NCBI RefSeq assembly: GCF_963676685.1
Contig: NC_092350.1
Location: 5,631,486-5,695,485 of the forward strand
DNA: 64,000 nucleotides
Direction: 5' to 3'
Source of the DNA: Mytilus edulis
Taxonomy: Eukaryota > Mollusca > Bivalvia > Mytilida > Mytilidae
Position 1 is the stretch's first letter. Every line of letters starts with the position of its first letter. A program made the translations under genes and the position numbers. Below the pieces are notes generated by a model that did not search any database, was not told the DNA's origin, and saw nothing but the letters and a program-made list of their open reading frames with translations. This document shows positions 37,953-50,690 of this stretch, piece by piece.

Positions 37953-38753
37953 TTATTTCAACGTCTGTTGTCTTATTTTGTCAATTTATTTAAACATGTT
38001 TTCTTGCAAACATTAACGACCATTCTGTTAAAGACCAAATTCCTGGATATTTTGATAACACTGAATTTGTAAATAATGCCGGTATTTTTAACGACCATTC
38101 TGTTAAAGACCAAATTCCCGGATATTTTGATAATACTGAACTCCTTCTAATTTGTTATATTTACAAGAAATCTACCCGGACATATGTGTTTAAGTATAGC
38201 CAATTGTGTAAAGATGTAAATATCATTGAAAATACACATATGTCATGTAATTTCAGTAATTCCGAATACACTTATGGCCCCATTATCCATGTCAAAACAG
38301 GAGACCTTAACATCGTTCGCGACCGAGAGTTAAAATCATTCCTTAGTAGAGGACCTAAATATCGTCCCCCGTCAATTATTAATTGGAATGAGTGTCGTAA
38401 TATCATCCACGACTCACTCCGTAACTACTGTTTGAAATGGGTAAAACGGGAAAAAGCTTACAAAAAATCTGTGGACTCTTTTTTTTCCGTTATGAAGATA
38501 GTTGATATTCGAATACAACATTTTACTCTTAACAACAAATATGAAAACCCTTTTTCGCGTAGCAAACATAAACTTAAAGAACTAGCCAAGGAATTTGTTT
38601 TTGTCCCTGCCGATAAAGCTGCTAATAATATCATTATTGTTTGTCGTAAATTTTATATTGAGGTTCTACAAAAGGAAATCAAGAATTCACCAACATTCCA
38701 ACTGACTTCATTTTCAGAAAACGACATCTGTAACAAACACAAACTTTTAGCTA

Positions 38754-39082
38754 CTGGTGGACTATTAGTCCCCGAGGGTATCACCAGCCCAGTAGCCAGT
38801 ACTTCGGTACTGGCATGAAAATACGGATTTTTTTGTGTTATTAAAATTTGCTGTTACAAAATGATAGAAATTATTATAAATTAAGAAATGTATCTCCCTC
38901 ATGCAAAGCTCTGATTCCTTTCACGGATTTGGCTATACTTTTTGGACCTTTTGGATTATAGCTCTTCATCTTTTATATAAGCTTTGGATTTCAATTATTT
39001 TGGCCACGAGCATCACTGAAGAGACATGTAATGTCGAAATGCGCATCTGGTGCAAGAAAATTGATACCGTTAATTTTATTAC
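38754..39082 (+). mobile_element. Retrozyme-like monomer inserted in the Penelope-like RT
   Basis: One 329-bp unit matching 1852-2179 from CTGGTGGACTATTAGTCC through GCCAGTACTTCGGTACTGGC to the GTTAATTTTATTAC tail. The host RT reads HKLLATG before it and EPNTMKVPTMYWLPKLH after it, so the insertion splits codons between RT motifs. No target-site duplication could be defined by eye. Confidence 0.85.
39010..39053 (+). ncRNA. Type I hammerhead ribozyme in the inserted monomer
   Basis: Same fold as the copies at 1757 and 2107: GCATCA/TGGTGC stem I, CTGAAGA, GACA/TGTC stem II, GAAA, ATG/CAT stem III, AUC triplet with cleavage after 39047. The only difference lies in the stem II loop (TGTAA instead of TGTAT), which leaves the core intact. 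Confidence 0.8.
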
Positions 39083-40100
39083 AAGCAGAACCAAATACAA
39101 TGAAAGTCCCAACTATGTACTGGCTTCCGAAGCTACACAAAAAACCTTACAAATATAGATTTAGTTCATCTTCCAGCCATTGTTCCACTACTAAATTGTC
39201 TATTCTACTTACTAGTACACTTGGTACAATAAAAAACCTGATAATAAATTGTTCAAATAAGGCCTTTGAAGATAGTGGAATTAGTTACTTTTAGAGTGTC
39301 AAAAACTCGTTGGAAGTACTTGATAAATTGCATGCATATATTAGTGATTTTGAATCTGTTCAAAGTTTTGATTTTTCTACCCTATATACCTCATATTCCT
39401 ATTAAGAAAAAAATCACATCCCTAATTAAATGGGCATTTGAAAAGTCAGAATGCGAGTACATATGTTCAAACTCTTTTATGTCATTTTTTAGTAGCAATA
39501 AACAACAGAACTATGTCTATTTGACATGCTTTGATACTATATATATGCGCTTGAATTTTTACTTGATAACATCTTTGTTTGCTTTGGAGATTCCGTATAT
39601 CGTCAAGTTGTTCGAATTCCAATAGGGACTAACTGTGCACCACTTGTTGCGGACCTGTTTTTGTATTGTTATGAGCTACAATTTATGACTAAAATTAGCA
39701 AAGACCCTTCGAAACAACATTTGATATAAAAATTTAACAATACTTTTAGATATTTGGATGATATTTTGGCTCTCAATAATGACGACTTCAGTATGTATAC
39801 TAAAGAAATTTATCCTGTTGAACTTACTTTAAATAAAGCTAATACTAACAATGACCACTGCCCTTTCCCCGTTCTTGATATCTATATCATTAACGGGAAG
39901 CTTAATACAAAAATTTATGATAAAAGAGATGATTTTTCATTTCCTATCGTTAATTATCCATTTTTAGATGGCGACGTTCCCTTGTCACCATCGTATGGTG
40001 TTTATATATCTCAAATTGTACGACACTTATTTTGTATTTATATGAGAGAATCGTCTTTTCGTATTGGTAATCAGAATTAAATCCTGCTTCTTCAAATGTT

Positions 40101-41323
40101 TTATGAATACATCTCAATACTTGTTCTACTTCGAACGGTATCGTGTCTTCGAAAGAGAGAACTTATTTCAAGTCTCATCTTTTTGCTCCTTATAATGTAA
40201 ATTATAAAATTAGAAAGACATCCAATCAAGTTAGAATATTTCATACTTTCTATCAAAAAAGAATAAAGAATGTTATCGAAAAATAGTTTTTCGAAGTCTC
40301 TTCAAAACATTACGAAAGCCAGAATCCATGCCATTCCATATTCGTATTTAATCATCATATATGCAGAATAATGAGCCGGAATTTGTTTTGTATTGAATAT
40401 ATGATCATCAAAATACTGCACAAAAAACCATACATTTAAAATCAATCTAGCAACTTCTGATATTAGATAAATAACAAGGACTATAACTATCATAATAACC
40501 GATCGTTTCTCACGTATTCTCTGCTGCGTCATCCGGGTTCTAAACTTATTAATTACTAACTTGTAGGTTATAAAAGCCGTAGACAGCAGCATAAAACAAG
40601 GATAGTTTGAATTATAAAGTAATAGAAAGAGGAATATTCTAACAAGAGTTGTGTCTTCTTATTAACGGAACAAAAAGACTGAATATTATTGTTTTTGAAA
40701 ACAAAATGACGTGGAAAGCTAATAGATAAAGAGAACAAAAAGCACATTACACAACACAAAGCTGATTTTGTGTTTGTCAGATGAATTATTGGCCAAATAG
40801 GAAACTTAATTGCAACGACCTTCTGTATGCCCAGACACGTCGTGATGAGAACGGATACGGCATGGAAAGTCACAGACAGCAATGACATATGTGAAGCAAT
40901 GTTACAATATGGTTTGATTAAATAACATTCGGTAAAGTGAAAGTCTGGTAGGTATGAACAACTATAATGTAACTGCAACAACGGTTCAAATCCATATGTT
41001 GATACCGCGGAAAGAACCAAGTCAGGAATATGACAGTTTTTGTCCATTCGTTTTTGATGCGTTTTGTTATTTGATTTTGCCATGTAATTATGGACTTTCC
41101 CAATTGATCTTCCTCTAAGTTCAGTATTTTTTGTGATTTTACCTTTCAGCTAAAGCTAACCCTTGCATACGTATAGTTGCAGAAGACAGTAGGTTTCTTC
41201 GAAACAGTAGACCAAACACTAAACTGTTAAATAGCATAGATACATACGATATAGCACATCCGCCAACATACATATCCATAAATACCTATCGGCATCAACA
41301 TCGAAACGGTACATGTATGACAT
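40101..41323 (-). pseudogene. GPCR-like receptor pseudogene (family member 4), with repeat insertion
   Basis: The ATG at 41321-41323 starts MSYMYRFDVDADRYL. A one-base shift then leads to a second frame with TM1 (SYVSMLFNSLVFG) and LLSSATIRMQGLA. A family C repeat (41016-41147, opposite strand) then interrupts before VSTYGFEPLLQ. Downstream come GIQKVVAIKFPIW, a frameshift deletion in TM5 (near 40570-40592), RMTQQRIREKRSVIM, an in-frame TGA near 40302, and finally SNLIGCLSNFIIYII to a TAA at 40101-40103. It is closest to the intact member at 31763-32836 and shares its strand. Confidence 0.9.
41016..41147 (+). repeat. Family C repeat disrupting a receptor pseudogene
   Basis: ACCAAGTCAGGAATATGACA to TTGTGATTTTACCTTT, same family as 6488 and 18321. 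The receptor sequence resumes at AGCTAAAGCTAA, so the repeat sits between TM2 codons. Confidence 0.85.
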
Positions 41324-42684
41324 TACTAAGACATTTCATCACATCGACAAAATTAAGTTTCAGGAACCACTGAATGAAATTTCGAAATTCATGTTTGATG
41401 TACGAAGCTGCTTTTAGTTATTTTGTAATCATGTTTAATCATAGTGTTTATATCTTTTATCAGTTTTATTTGTATAATCAGTCAAGATATAAACTGAGCA
41501 TTTTCTATTTGCTAACAAGTTAAAACATTAATGAAATAGTGTGCCCATTAACAAAACTTCAACTTCCTGTTTAATGAATAAAAGAATTATCTATTACTAT
41601 TCATGTACACTTGTAAATATATCGTAAATCAGCTATGATAAAGTAAATCTGTTTCAAAATTTCCAATAACATCATTATTTTTGTGTTGTCTTAATAACTT
41701 TTTAAATTGTGTGCGAGATTATTTTACAAAAATTTACTACGTGCATCTCATTGGAACACAGCTATTAATTTAATGCATTTTTGATTTGAAAATCTTAACC
41801 ATCACATATGTTCGAGGGCACAAGAACAAAACTTAAAACATTAGCAACTGACCTCCGAGGTAAATTCTTAGTATATACTTTTCATTAAAATCAAGATGTA
41901 AAAGATAGGGATCAAATATGTTGATTAAAATATGAGCAAAATGCAATAATCTGTTAAATAGCCAGACTCAAATGGTGAAAAGAATCCAGAAATCATACAA
42001 TCCTTCAGTTTCTACGCCTTTGATTGCGATTTATTGAACATGATAATATAAAACCCATTTAACTGTTGCCAAACCTGTTGAGAAAGTTTTATTGGCTCCT
42101 TACTGTACAGTATTATTTAATGTTCAATAGCTGGAATTTTTAATCATATTTTAGTCAATCATACTGCATCTTCTTATTTTTGATTGAACTACGTTTATGT
42201 ATTCAAGGAATGGCCTTATGAGTACACATTATAGTATTGGCCTTTAAACATATACGTGACAGAATACTTATATATACCCATAGTTCAGACTTATATATAC
42301 CCATTATTCAGACGAAACGCAGGTCTGGCGAACCAAATGTTTTGTCTGCTACATTTGAAGACGATAAAATTTTCATATATCTTTCATTGGTATTTGTAAC
42401 CTCATCTTTTGCAATAATATGCGTCATTTTTTGTACTGTTATCATAGCCTTTTCTAAACACACTAGCAAACTTAATGTTGAGAGTTTTTGAAATAACAAT
42501 CCGATGAACGCAGTATATTCATGACAAATTTGAATTTTAGTTATATAGTTATAAACCATGGGATCGTTTATATATTTCTGTGTTTTTTTTAAGTTGTGAA
42601 AAAGGCATCTGTAACTTAAAATATCAGTCACATAATACTGAAAAGAGTGTTGCATGATAAAAGACTAAATGTTATTTATCTAAA

Positions 42685-42990
42685 ATGGGAAATTGCAAGT
42701 GGATTTATAAAAGATTATCAGATAAAAACAATGATATATTTAATGTATTCATTGTTGGTGTTCTTATATCATACATTTCTATGTTATTTAATCTCCTAGT
42801 GTTTTGTATATTGTGTCGGAAAAATTTGCGTTCACCAGCAACAATACTAATGCAGGGTTTGGCTCTAGCTGACTTTTTAACCGCATAATCATCATACGGA
42901 CTTGAACCTTTGTCTCAATATAGAAATGAGTGTAGCTACTCAGAACTTGACAGAACATATTCATGTTTTTACCTGAGATGGTCACACACT
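42685..42990 (+). pseudogene. GPCR-like receptor pseudogene, 3' two-thirds deleted (family member 5)
   Basis: The ATG at 42685 encodes MGNCKWIYKRLSDKNNDIF and TM1-TM2, very close to the intact member at 52090. The TTA of the LSS segment after DFLTA has become TAA (42886-42888). The frame then continues to EPLSQYRNECSYSELDRTYSC, and receptor similarity ends near 42980. What follows matches sequence downstream of the intact gene (53440 onward), so ~1 kb was deleted internally. Confidence 0.88.
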
Positions 42991-43689
42991 TAACATAAAA
43001 CAAAAACATTCTGAATACTTAACGTACCCATAAGAAACAAAATAACGACTGCAAAAAAAGACTCAATGTCACACCTGTTTATAACAAGGCATATGTTGAC
43101 GCTATACTGTACTGTGGAGTCGAAGCATGCCAGAAATCACGGACAATCTAAAAAAGATAGGACGAAAATAAAGTTATATAATAAAACATATTTAGATGGA
43201 TTTGAATTAAATGATATCGATGTGTTAATACTACTTTTTGCAAAACTCAATTTTGTTTTTAAGTTCTGTTTACTTGTTTAAGATAGATGTACATTGCAAT
43301 AGTCATCTAAGCTTGCACGATGTTTGTACTGTACAAGGACATAACACTTATCATCTATTCAATTACATTATGACTATCAATCATTCAAAGTATAAATGAC
43401 ATACCTGAATCATGCATATGGAATGGTGATAAGGGTGCAAATCATGAATGTGTATTTATGTTGTAAATGTTTGATAAACTGAATACAAATTAAAAACAAA
43501 AGTCATTGTTATCTGTTTAAATCGTACTGTTTAATATTCTTTTTTAATAAGTTAATTAATTGAAAACAGATAGTTTATTAGGCCTTATTTGAAAAAAGTA
43601 CAGAAAAAGGTGAACCAGAATGTAGGGTTTCTATAAGTAATTCGGACAGTCAAGTTTTCCGATAGTTTCAGCTATTTGCATTATTCATT

Positions 43690-43960
43690 TTATTAGCAAG
43701 ATGAGGCCAAGCCCCGGTTGTGGGATTTTCTCGATAAGTTGAAGACCCATTGGTGGTTTTCGGCTTTCATCTGCATTTTGGTCGGGTTGTTTAGAATCAC
43801 TTGTCTGTTATTTTTTAGCTATGGCGTTGTCAGTTTATTTTCAATCTATGAGTTTGACAGACGCTTTGGTTTCTTTCGCCCCTCTTTTGAGAGTTTGACC
43901 AGAGGCACTATGATTGTATTGAGACGATGCAAAAGAGCACATACATGTAGGTTTTGATTT
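43690..43960 (+). repeat. Composite of two repeat relics
   Basis: 43700-43790 (GTTGAAGACCCATTGGTGG, TTTTGGTCGGGTTGTT) matches 51145-51245. 43800-43960 continues with the Naiad 3'-UTR signature (GCTATGGCGTTGTCAGTTTA ... TTTCGCCCCTCTTTTGAG). Confidence 0.65.
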
Positions 43961-44699
43961 TGATATTTAATACTAGTTTATTTGCTATTAGACATTTTGA
44001 ATGCAATATGTTGGGTGAAGGTATATGAAATGATAGTTGTGCTTTTATCGTTGAGGTTATCAGGTACTATTTTCTGTACAGATTTATGATCGAAAACATT
44101 ACCAGTAGTGATGGCATCCAAACCTTTACCAGCTTATTCTATTTGAAAAAAAACTACATTTATAATAATCTTATAACGTAGTTGTTAGCAATGTTTTAAG
44201 TTATTGCAACTAATGTATATTATTAGAATTTGTATAAACTACGAGTGAGTTTTGGTCATATCTTAGGGAAATGGACATAAATAATGGTTGGAGAAACAGT
44301 TTACTTCGAAAAAAGTGACACCCAAAAGGTTTTTTTTTACAATTGTTCATATCAATCACAGATATACCAAACAAAGTATAAAAATTGGTCGACATGTGAA
44401 CCCTTATTTCAATATTCTTAGAATTTTATTTTCATATCTACTGTATATTATTAAATTGAATAATATCACAAGGGAACTAATTGTATTTGCTTAATGAGTG
44501 TTGGTTATTAAAATAAAAGAAATACTAATCTCATGTCATGCTTTATACTCATATAGCGAGTATACGCGATGTGTAAAATAGTGACAAACAACATGTTGCA
44601 TTTTTATATTATTATAATTATATTTAAGCTGCTTCACCGCGTGTTTAAGTTGTTAGTATTTTTAATTTATTTGAGTTTTGTCAATTTTCTTAAAATATC

Positions 44700-44945
44700 C
44701 TGTACCAAGTCAGGAAAATGGCAGCTGTTATCTTATAATTCTTTTCTGTGTATGTTTCATTGTCGTTTAGTTTTTGTTGCACTTCAGTCTTTCTGTTGTT
44801 TCGTTGTTTTCCTCTTTTAATTCTTGTGTTTCCCTCTGTTTTAGTTTGTAACGCGGATTAGTTTTCTCTCAATCGATTTATGACTTTTGAACAGCGGTTT
44901 ACTACTGCTGCCTTTATTTGCCTCTATCTTAAAATAAATAGATAT
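44700..44945 (+). repeat. Interspersed repeat family D, fullest copy
   Basis: CTGTACCAAGTCAGGAAAAT to AACAGCGGTTTACTACTGC, then a GAGATATGGTAT-like tail. The partner duplication keeps only the AAGGAGATGTTGTATGATTG tail at 57596, suggesting the insertion predates the duplication. Confidence 0.65.
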
Positions 44946-45719
44946 GGTATACTTGTTAATGAGACAAATATCCCTAACATATTCAAATGTATTGGATGAA
45001 AGCATCAATCTACACTACGATGTAAGATATATATACCGCTTCTTTAAAAACTGGCGATATTTTTCAAAGAAGAATTTACAATATTATCATTTGTGTTGTC
45101 TATGGAAATGCTTGTATTATACATTAAAAAAATTAATATCAATATTGCCAGCAGCAAGAAAAATAACCCCGATTTAAATCAAAATAATATAAATAATAAA
45201 CGACCGTTGTTGTAATCCATTGTCATAGTGTATTCATGTTAATGACCTTCTGTGTATATATTGATATTCATTATTTATTATTCTGTATTTGTCCCCGAGT
45301 CTACCATCCATTCCTAGGTCGACAAAGTTTCGGTCTTGGCATCATTTAAATGACCCCGTATGTTCATAAAATGAACTGTGTTAAAATTCGTGTTTGAAAC
45401 GCATTCATGCAAATTTAACTTCCGACAGTTTCTCATTTGAGTAGTTTATTTTCGTATGTATGCTTTCACATGTTTAATGTTTTTCAACTTTCTTTAAATA
45501 ATTGCGAGCATTACTTTGATATTTGCTTTTTTGTTTTAATGTTTCAAATTAAATTTTTTCCTATTTTTGTGCTAATGTCAATGGGGGCCAGGCTCTAACT
45601 TAAAATATCTAGAAAGTTTGAATAATTTGCCCAAATGTTGTTAAATGTAGCTTTTATATTATTTTATTTCTAAGCTCAGTGTTCATGTACACATCATGTC
45701 ATAAACAGGTTCGCCATTC

Positions 45720-47825
45720 CATCTAAATCTGCGCACCGACTTGTAGCAATAAGTGACCACAACAGGGATCCAGTTTAATCATGTCATACATGTAGGTGTT
45801 AACAAAATACCGAGTTTGGATTTGCCATAATACTGTGTCAAACAATGTTAAGTATTCTCTCCAGAATATCGGAATATGTCCACAAAGTCGATTCTTTGAA
45901 TTGCGCTGATAATATTCCTCAAGTTTGAAGGTCTTCTGGATTTGATTCTGTTGGTACGTATTTCCAGTCATAATCTTGTGCCGTTTTTCAATTTCTAGCT
46001 CACGATTTTGAACAAATCTTCCAACTGATTTTAAAGACGAAATCCAGTGCAGAACGATCTGACTGTCACTCCATAATACTGTGCGTTGTGGTTCTATGGT
46101 TTCCTGAGATGTTTAGCCATTCGAGCTCCTATTACTGCAGCCATCAATTATAGCTTTGGTAATGTCATTTTGACGAGCGGAGCGATCCGTTTTTTTGCAA
46201 TTACGAGAGAAAAAGTGTTTCCTTAACATAAGTAGGCACTGGCTCCATAAGCGCGTTGGCTGGTATCAACAAAGACATGCAATGTTATTTTTTCGTTGCT
46301 TTCGTTCTCATTTTTGATCTTTAAAATAATGTCGCGCGATTTTCGTATTAACAGTTACATCTTGGATGTCATCTATAATTTCGCACCATGATTTGACTAT
46401 GTTGCTAGGTAACACCTGGTCCCAATCGTATCCCTCTTTCCATAATGTTTGTATCAGTAGCTTAGCTCTTACAGTCACTGGTCAAAGAATTCCGAGTGAG
46501 TCGTAAATTGACGATGATTTTCGCAATACTTTTCTCTTTGTCGGTTGTGAAATGTCAATATCTATACGATCTTCATTAAGTTTCGCAAATGTCAATATGT
46601 CTGACTTTGCATCCCAACGCATTCCAAGAATTTTCGTCTCGCTATCCTTATCAAGTACGTTTGCCTTTGTAGCTTCATCGCTAAGTTGATTGCTATTAAA
46701 CTTCCATGTTCTCAAATTGAATCCTGCATTTGTCATGAGTTCTCTAGATTCTTCAAAGAAATTTAAGGCGGCTTTTGTATTAACACTCGTAAGTACGTTG
46801 TCTACATACAAATCACGCTCGATTACTTCAGCAGTAGCACTTTTAACCGCTGATAATTGTTTCAATAATGTAGCGTTAAGAATAAATGGCGAACATGTCG
46901 CTCCGAATAAAATTACCTTGAATCTGTAAGTTTCAAGTTCACTCTTGGGGTTATATGGATCTTTTAGCATGAAAATTCGGGTGGAATCGCGATCTTCTTC
47001 GTCTAGTCCAATCTGGAGGAATGTTTGCTCAATATCAGTTGTTAAGGCGTATTTCCCGTTGCGGAATCTTGTAAGTATATATGTTAGCTTATTAAGCTGT
47101 GGCGGTGTAGAAGAAAGGCAATCATTTAAGCTGTGTGATTCCCATGTTTCCACCTTCTCCATAAAACCTCGATTTTCTTGATCGATGATAATGTTGCCGT
47201 ATTTCTTAAGCATCTCTGTTCTTTAGCAAGTCGGTTTATCAAGTTGTGTGTTCTCTTTCTTGCGATCATCTCGTTGCTAGGCAACTCCGGATGTTCTGGT
47301 TTTCATGGAAACTTGGTGATGTACCTATTATCTTTCAAATAAATGTTATTATCTTGGTAAGTGGTCATTTCTTGTAAGTCATTTTTCGCTTTCACTTCGC
47401 TGACTTTTTCTATTTATATGGATTCGATTTCCCAAAATGTATGTATTTCACATTCTTCTAGTCTGTGTGGAGTCAAAATATTCATGATAGATGATGTTGA
47501 TTGATTAGTACTGTTAGAGTTCAATTATATAGGTCATGATAGCACGTATCCGACTTTGGACTGTACAGCAGTTGGTCCGGGTCCTCTAATAACTCTGTCT
47601 TCTTCTATATCCCAATAATAATCGGCGCCAATTAAGACTGATATCTCAAAATCCTCGTCCTGTAAAGCTTGGTGGGCTAACTTCAATTTATTAAAATGCG
47701 GAAAACTCGACTGGTTCCTTGCGTTTGTATGTATCGGATAAGCAATCTGTGGTATTATAAGAACTTCAATAGAGATAAGCGTATTCGTCAGACCTTTTAT
47801 ATAGGAACATCCAAAACTCATTATA
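45720..47825 (-). mobile_element. BEL/Pao LTR-retrotransposon fragment (protease, RT, RNase H), degraded
   Basis: On the minus strand the order is as in Pao-type pol. First comes a retroviral-type aspartic protease end at 47534-47821 (SVLIGADYYWDI, RGPGPTAVQSKVGYVLS). The RT follows at 46482-47213, with LNDCLSSTPPQLNKLTYIL, DIEQTFLQIGLDEEDRD, FGATCSPFILNATL and YVDN in place of YVDD, ending YDSLGIL. A single TGA then replaces the serine of the usual GILSP, and the frame continues PVTVRAKLLIQTLW. A decayed RNase H start (HVFVDTSQRAYGA) follows with several stops. No gag, integrase or LTR was found. Confidence 0.88.
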
Positions 47826-49721
47826 AACTAATAAAACCAATAACATATCGTATATATAGTCATATATAAACACAAAATCGTGTTTGTTGTTCAAGCAGGT
47901 AAAGCCGTTTCCAATTTTTTAAAACACTAAAACGATTATTTGGAATGTTTTTACCAATAACTTGGAATTCACAGCAAACCAAGGAATCCAATTTATACCC
48001 CTAAATCATTCGCAAAAAAAGAAAGATAAAGGAACTTAATTTCTCTAAAGTTTAAATCTCATCATCTAAACATTAAACATGTGTTTTTTTTATTAGTTAT
48101 CAGTGTTTTAGAACTAGCTGTCAGAAACTGAGAGTACTCTCAGATCTGTACTTCGTGTCTTTTTGTTGTTTGGATTTACAGGTAACCGCCACGCCAACTC
48201 TGTGTTGTTGGTAGATGTTATTCTATTTGTATCTGATGAGTTAAGCTTTTTCAACTGATTTTTATAGTTCGTTCTTATGTTGTAATGTTACACTACTGTC
48301 CCAGTTAAGGGAGATGGTTAGGATCCCGCTAACATGTTTAACCCCACCACATTCTGTATGTATGTGCCTGTCTAAAGTCAAGAGCCATTAATTTAGGGGT
48401 TGTCGTTTGTTGCTTTGTTACATATTTGTTTTTCGTTCATGTTTTAGTACATAAATTACGCCGTTAGTTTTCTCGTTTGAATAGTTTTAAATTTGTCATT
48501 GTTGAAGGTAGTACAGTGAACTAGATCATTAGGTCTCTTGTGAAGAGTTGTCTCATTGGCTATCACACCACATCTTTTTTTTTTTATATATTAAAATTGC
48601 ATTCTTACAAAAAATGATATAGCGATTTCGTAAAGTAAAAATCTGTCAAATGTTCTTACGAGTATATGTTTTTCAGTTGTAATCAACATGATCAATAATG
48701 TCCTGAATTATATGTATATGTTTTTGATATAAACCTTTTTGATCTGAATGAATGATTTTTAACGTATTAATTTTATTCTTTGAGTCAAAACATCGATTAA
48801 AAACTAAATGTCATAATTCAGCTTAGTGATAGGTCTATAGTTTCCAAGAGAGATATGTGTTTTTTATAGACTTTTTTATAACTTTTGGTAAGTTAACAAA
48901 TAAATACGTATACCTTTAGGTCTGTAATTTTTCATAAAACCTGCCTATAACACTCGACGTTAAGTCCATCTAAATCATAATTTTTCTTAATTCAATTTCA
49001 AATATAGTAATACTTTTAAAATGTGTCATAGATCTGATATGTCAGACTTAGTTGGTGTGTTTGAGCAAGTGTAATAATTTATTTCCAAATTCTATATATT
49101 TTTTTTTTATTTTTCTTTGTAATTCACTACTATTCATCATACTCATTTGAAAGATCAAATAAGACTGTCTTTGCTCTAAGAGAAAAGAGTTTGTTGGTAC
49201 CAGTTTCTTGTTTTTGTCATGAAAAAAAATCTTATTCTTTGAAGAACCGAACGCATTCCCAAGAAAGCAAATACACCGGGGATGATATGATAAAAATGCT
49301 GGACTTTTTGATCGACCATATTTTTATTCAACTTTTGTTTTGATATACATGATATATGTCAACAGACATTCGGTATTCTAAAGGATACTTACTTACTATG
49401 CACAATTACTTGCCGACTTCTTATTTAACTGATATAAAGCAGAATTCATACAACATCTTCTCAAAGACATGCAAATACAGTGGGGATGTCAGATATCCCA
49501 TTCAACTTGAAAAAACATTGACATAATATCTTTAAAATTTGTTTATATGGATATTAACACTGATTTTCTTATCAATAAACTCAACATAAGTTAATATGTC
49601 TTACTATTTAGTAATAAGTAATTAGGGTTCTACATCACGTCGATACTTATATTTTGGTATTGCATAAGGTCTTGTCGTTTTGCATTGGTTATGACGTTTT
49701 GACACTTAACCCATTGGACAT
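47826..49721. other. Repeat-rich intergenic region; family B copy at 48105-48583
   Basis: 48105-48583 is the longest family B copy, extended at its 5' side by a block (CTGAGAGTACTCTCAG ... CGTTCTTATGTTGTAATG ... ATCCCGCTAACATG) that also resembles 49790-49920 and, inverted, 22690-22740. The rest is AT-rich with no gene. Confidence 0.6.
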
Positions 49722-50690
49722 CTTCTAATAGATATTTTGTCTTGAATACATGATTTTAAAAATACTTGCTATTTGCTTCAAACTAAAGTTCAGTAACTGC
49801 GAGTACTCTCAATTCGGTACTTCATGTCTTTATTGGTTATTTTGATTGTTTTGCATCGATTAAAAACCTTTTGAATTTATATTCATAGTTCGTTCTAATG
49901 TTTTACTGTTACTTCACTGTCGAATGTTAGATAGGGTTTTTAGTTTTTATGTTGTGTCTTGTATACTGTTGTTTGTCTTTTTCTTTATAAGCCATGGCGT
50001 TGTTAGTTTATTTTTGATCTATGAGTTTGAATGTCCCTCTTGTATCTTTCGCCCTTCTTTGAGGGTTTGGTTTGTGAAAACATGCATAATACCGATTTTT
50101 CGATTTTAGTTTTTGAGAAATCAAAATTGAAAAATGAAAATACTTTCGTTTTTTGTTTTTTTGTTTTTGATATTTCAAAACAAAAAACGATTGGAAGCAG
50201 ATATACACGGACCGGTATACTTCTGCTGCCTTTAATTGCGTCTATCTTAAAATAAGGAGATATGGTATAATTGCTATGAGACAACTATCCACCACATATC
50301 AAATTAGTTTTATTCTAATTGATATTTTGTCTTGAATACATGATTTTAAAAATACTTGCTATTTGCTTCAAACTAATGTTCAGTAACTGCGAGTACTCTC
50401 AATTCGGTACTTCATGTCTTTATTGGTTATTTTAATTGTTTTGCATCGATTACAAACCTTTTGAATTTATATTCATAGTTCGTTCTAATGTTTTACTGTT
50501 ACTTCACTGTCGAATGTTAGTTAGGGTTCGTGTTGCTTACTCTTTAGTTTGTGTATTGTATACCTTTGTTTGTCTTTTTCTTTATAAGTCATGGCAGTTT
50601 ATTTTTGATCTATGAGTTTGAATGTCCCACTGGTATCTTTCGCCCTTCTTTGAGGGTTTGTTTTATGAAAACATGCATAATGCCACAAAA
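49722..50690 (+). repeat. Tandem duplication (~594-bp period) containing Naiad 3'-UTR relics
   Basis: The block from TTCTAATAGATATTTTGTCT through GCGAGTACTCTCAATTCGG, ACTTCACTGTCGAATGTTAG and the CTATGAGTTTGAATGTCCC relic (49722-50090) recurs at ~50316-50690 with about 95% identity by eye. Between them lies a T-rich stretch with GAAATCAAAATTGAAAAATG. Confidence 0.8.

Larger units (their letters stand above)
38000..40030 (+). mobile_element. Degraded Penelope-like RT (Naiad-type relative), interrupted by a retrozyme repeat
   Basis: Reading fragments align in order with the Naiad ORF at the right edge: IPGYFDNTELLLICY, TGDLNIV, SRGPKYRPPSIINWNE, VFVPADKAANNIIIV, then after an insertion MYWLPKLHKKPYKYRF, FDFSTLYTS, IPIGTNCAPLVADLFLY, RYLDDILALNND and KRDDFSFPIVNYPFL. 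It is a different subfamily. The MSCNF stretch stands where the CxC linker is expected, so one Cys is lost. The N-terminal endonuclease is absent, several stops and frameshifts exist, and a ~55-bp segment is tandemly duplicated at 38016-38145. Similarity stops near 40030, after ISQIVR, next to the receptor pseudogene. Confidence 0.9.
42300..45720 (+). repeat. Segmental duplication block 1 (partner 50720-58450)
   Basis: Ordered similarity is visible to block 2: 42311-42480 with 50731-50880; 42500-42990 with 51935-52400 (receptor 5' half); 42985-43640 with 53440-54050; 44230-44700 with 56880-57590; and 44985-45720 with 57650-58440. Different insertions and deletions separate the matched stretches, so this is an old duplication that carried one receptor gene. 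Confidence 0.8.

Noticed and set aside
42311-42335. GACGAAACGC-GTCTGGCG as a hammerhead
   Set aside because: It resembles the 3' half of the motif, but the CTGANGA half is absent upstream; at most a truncated relic.
48232-48262. CTGATGAG as another hammerhead core
   Set aside because: No GAAA follows a plausible stem II and no stem I partner is present.
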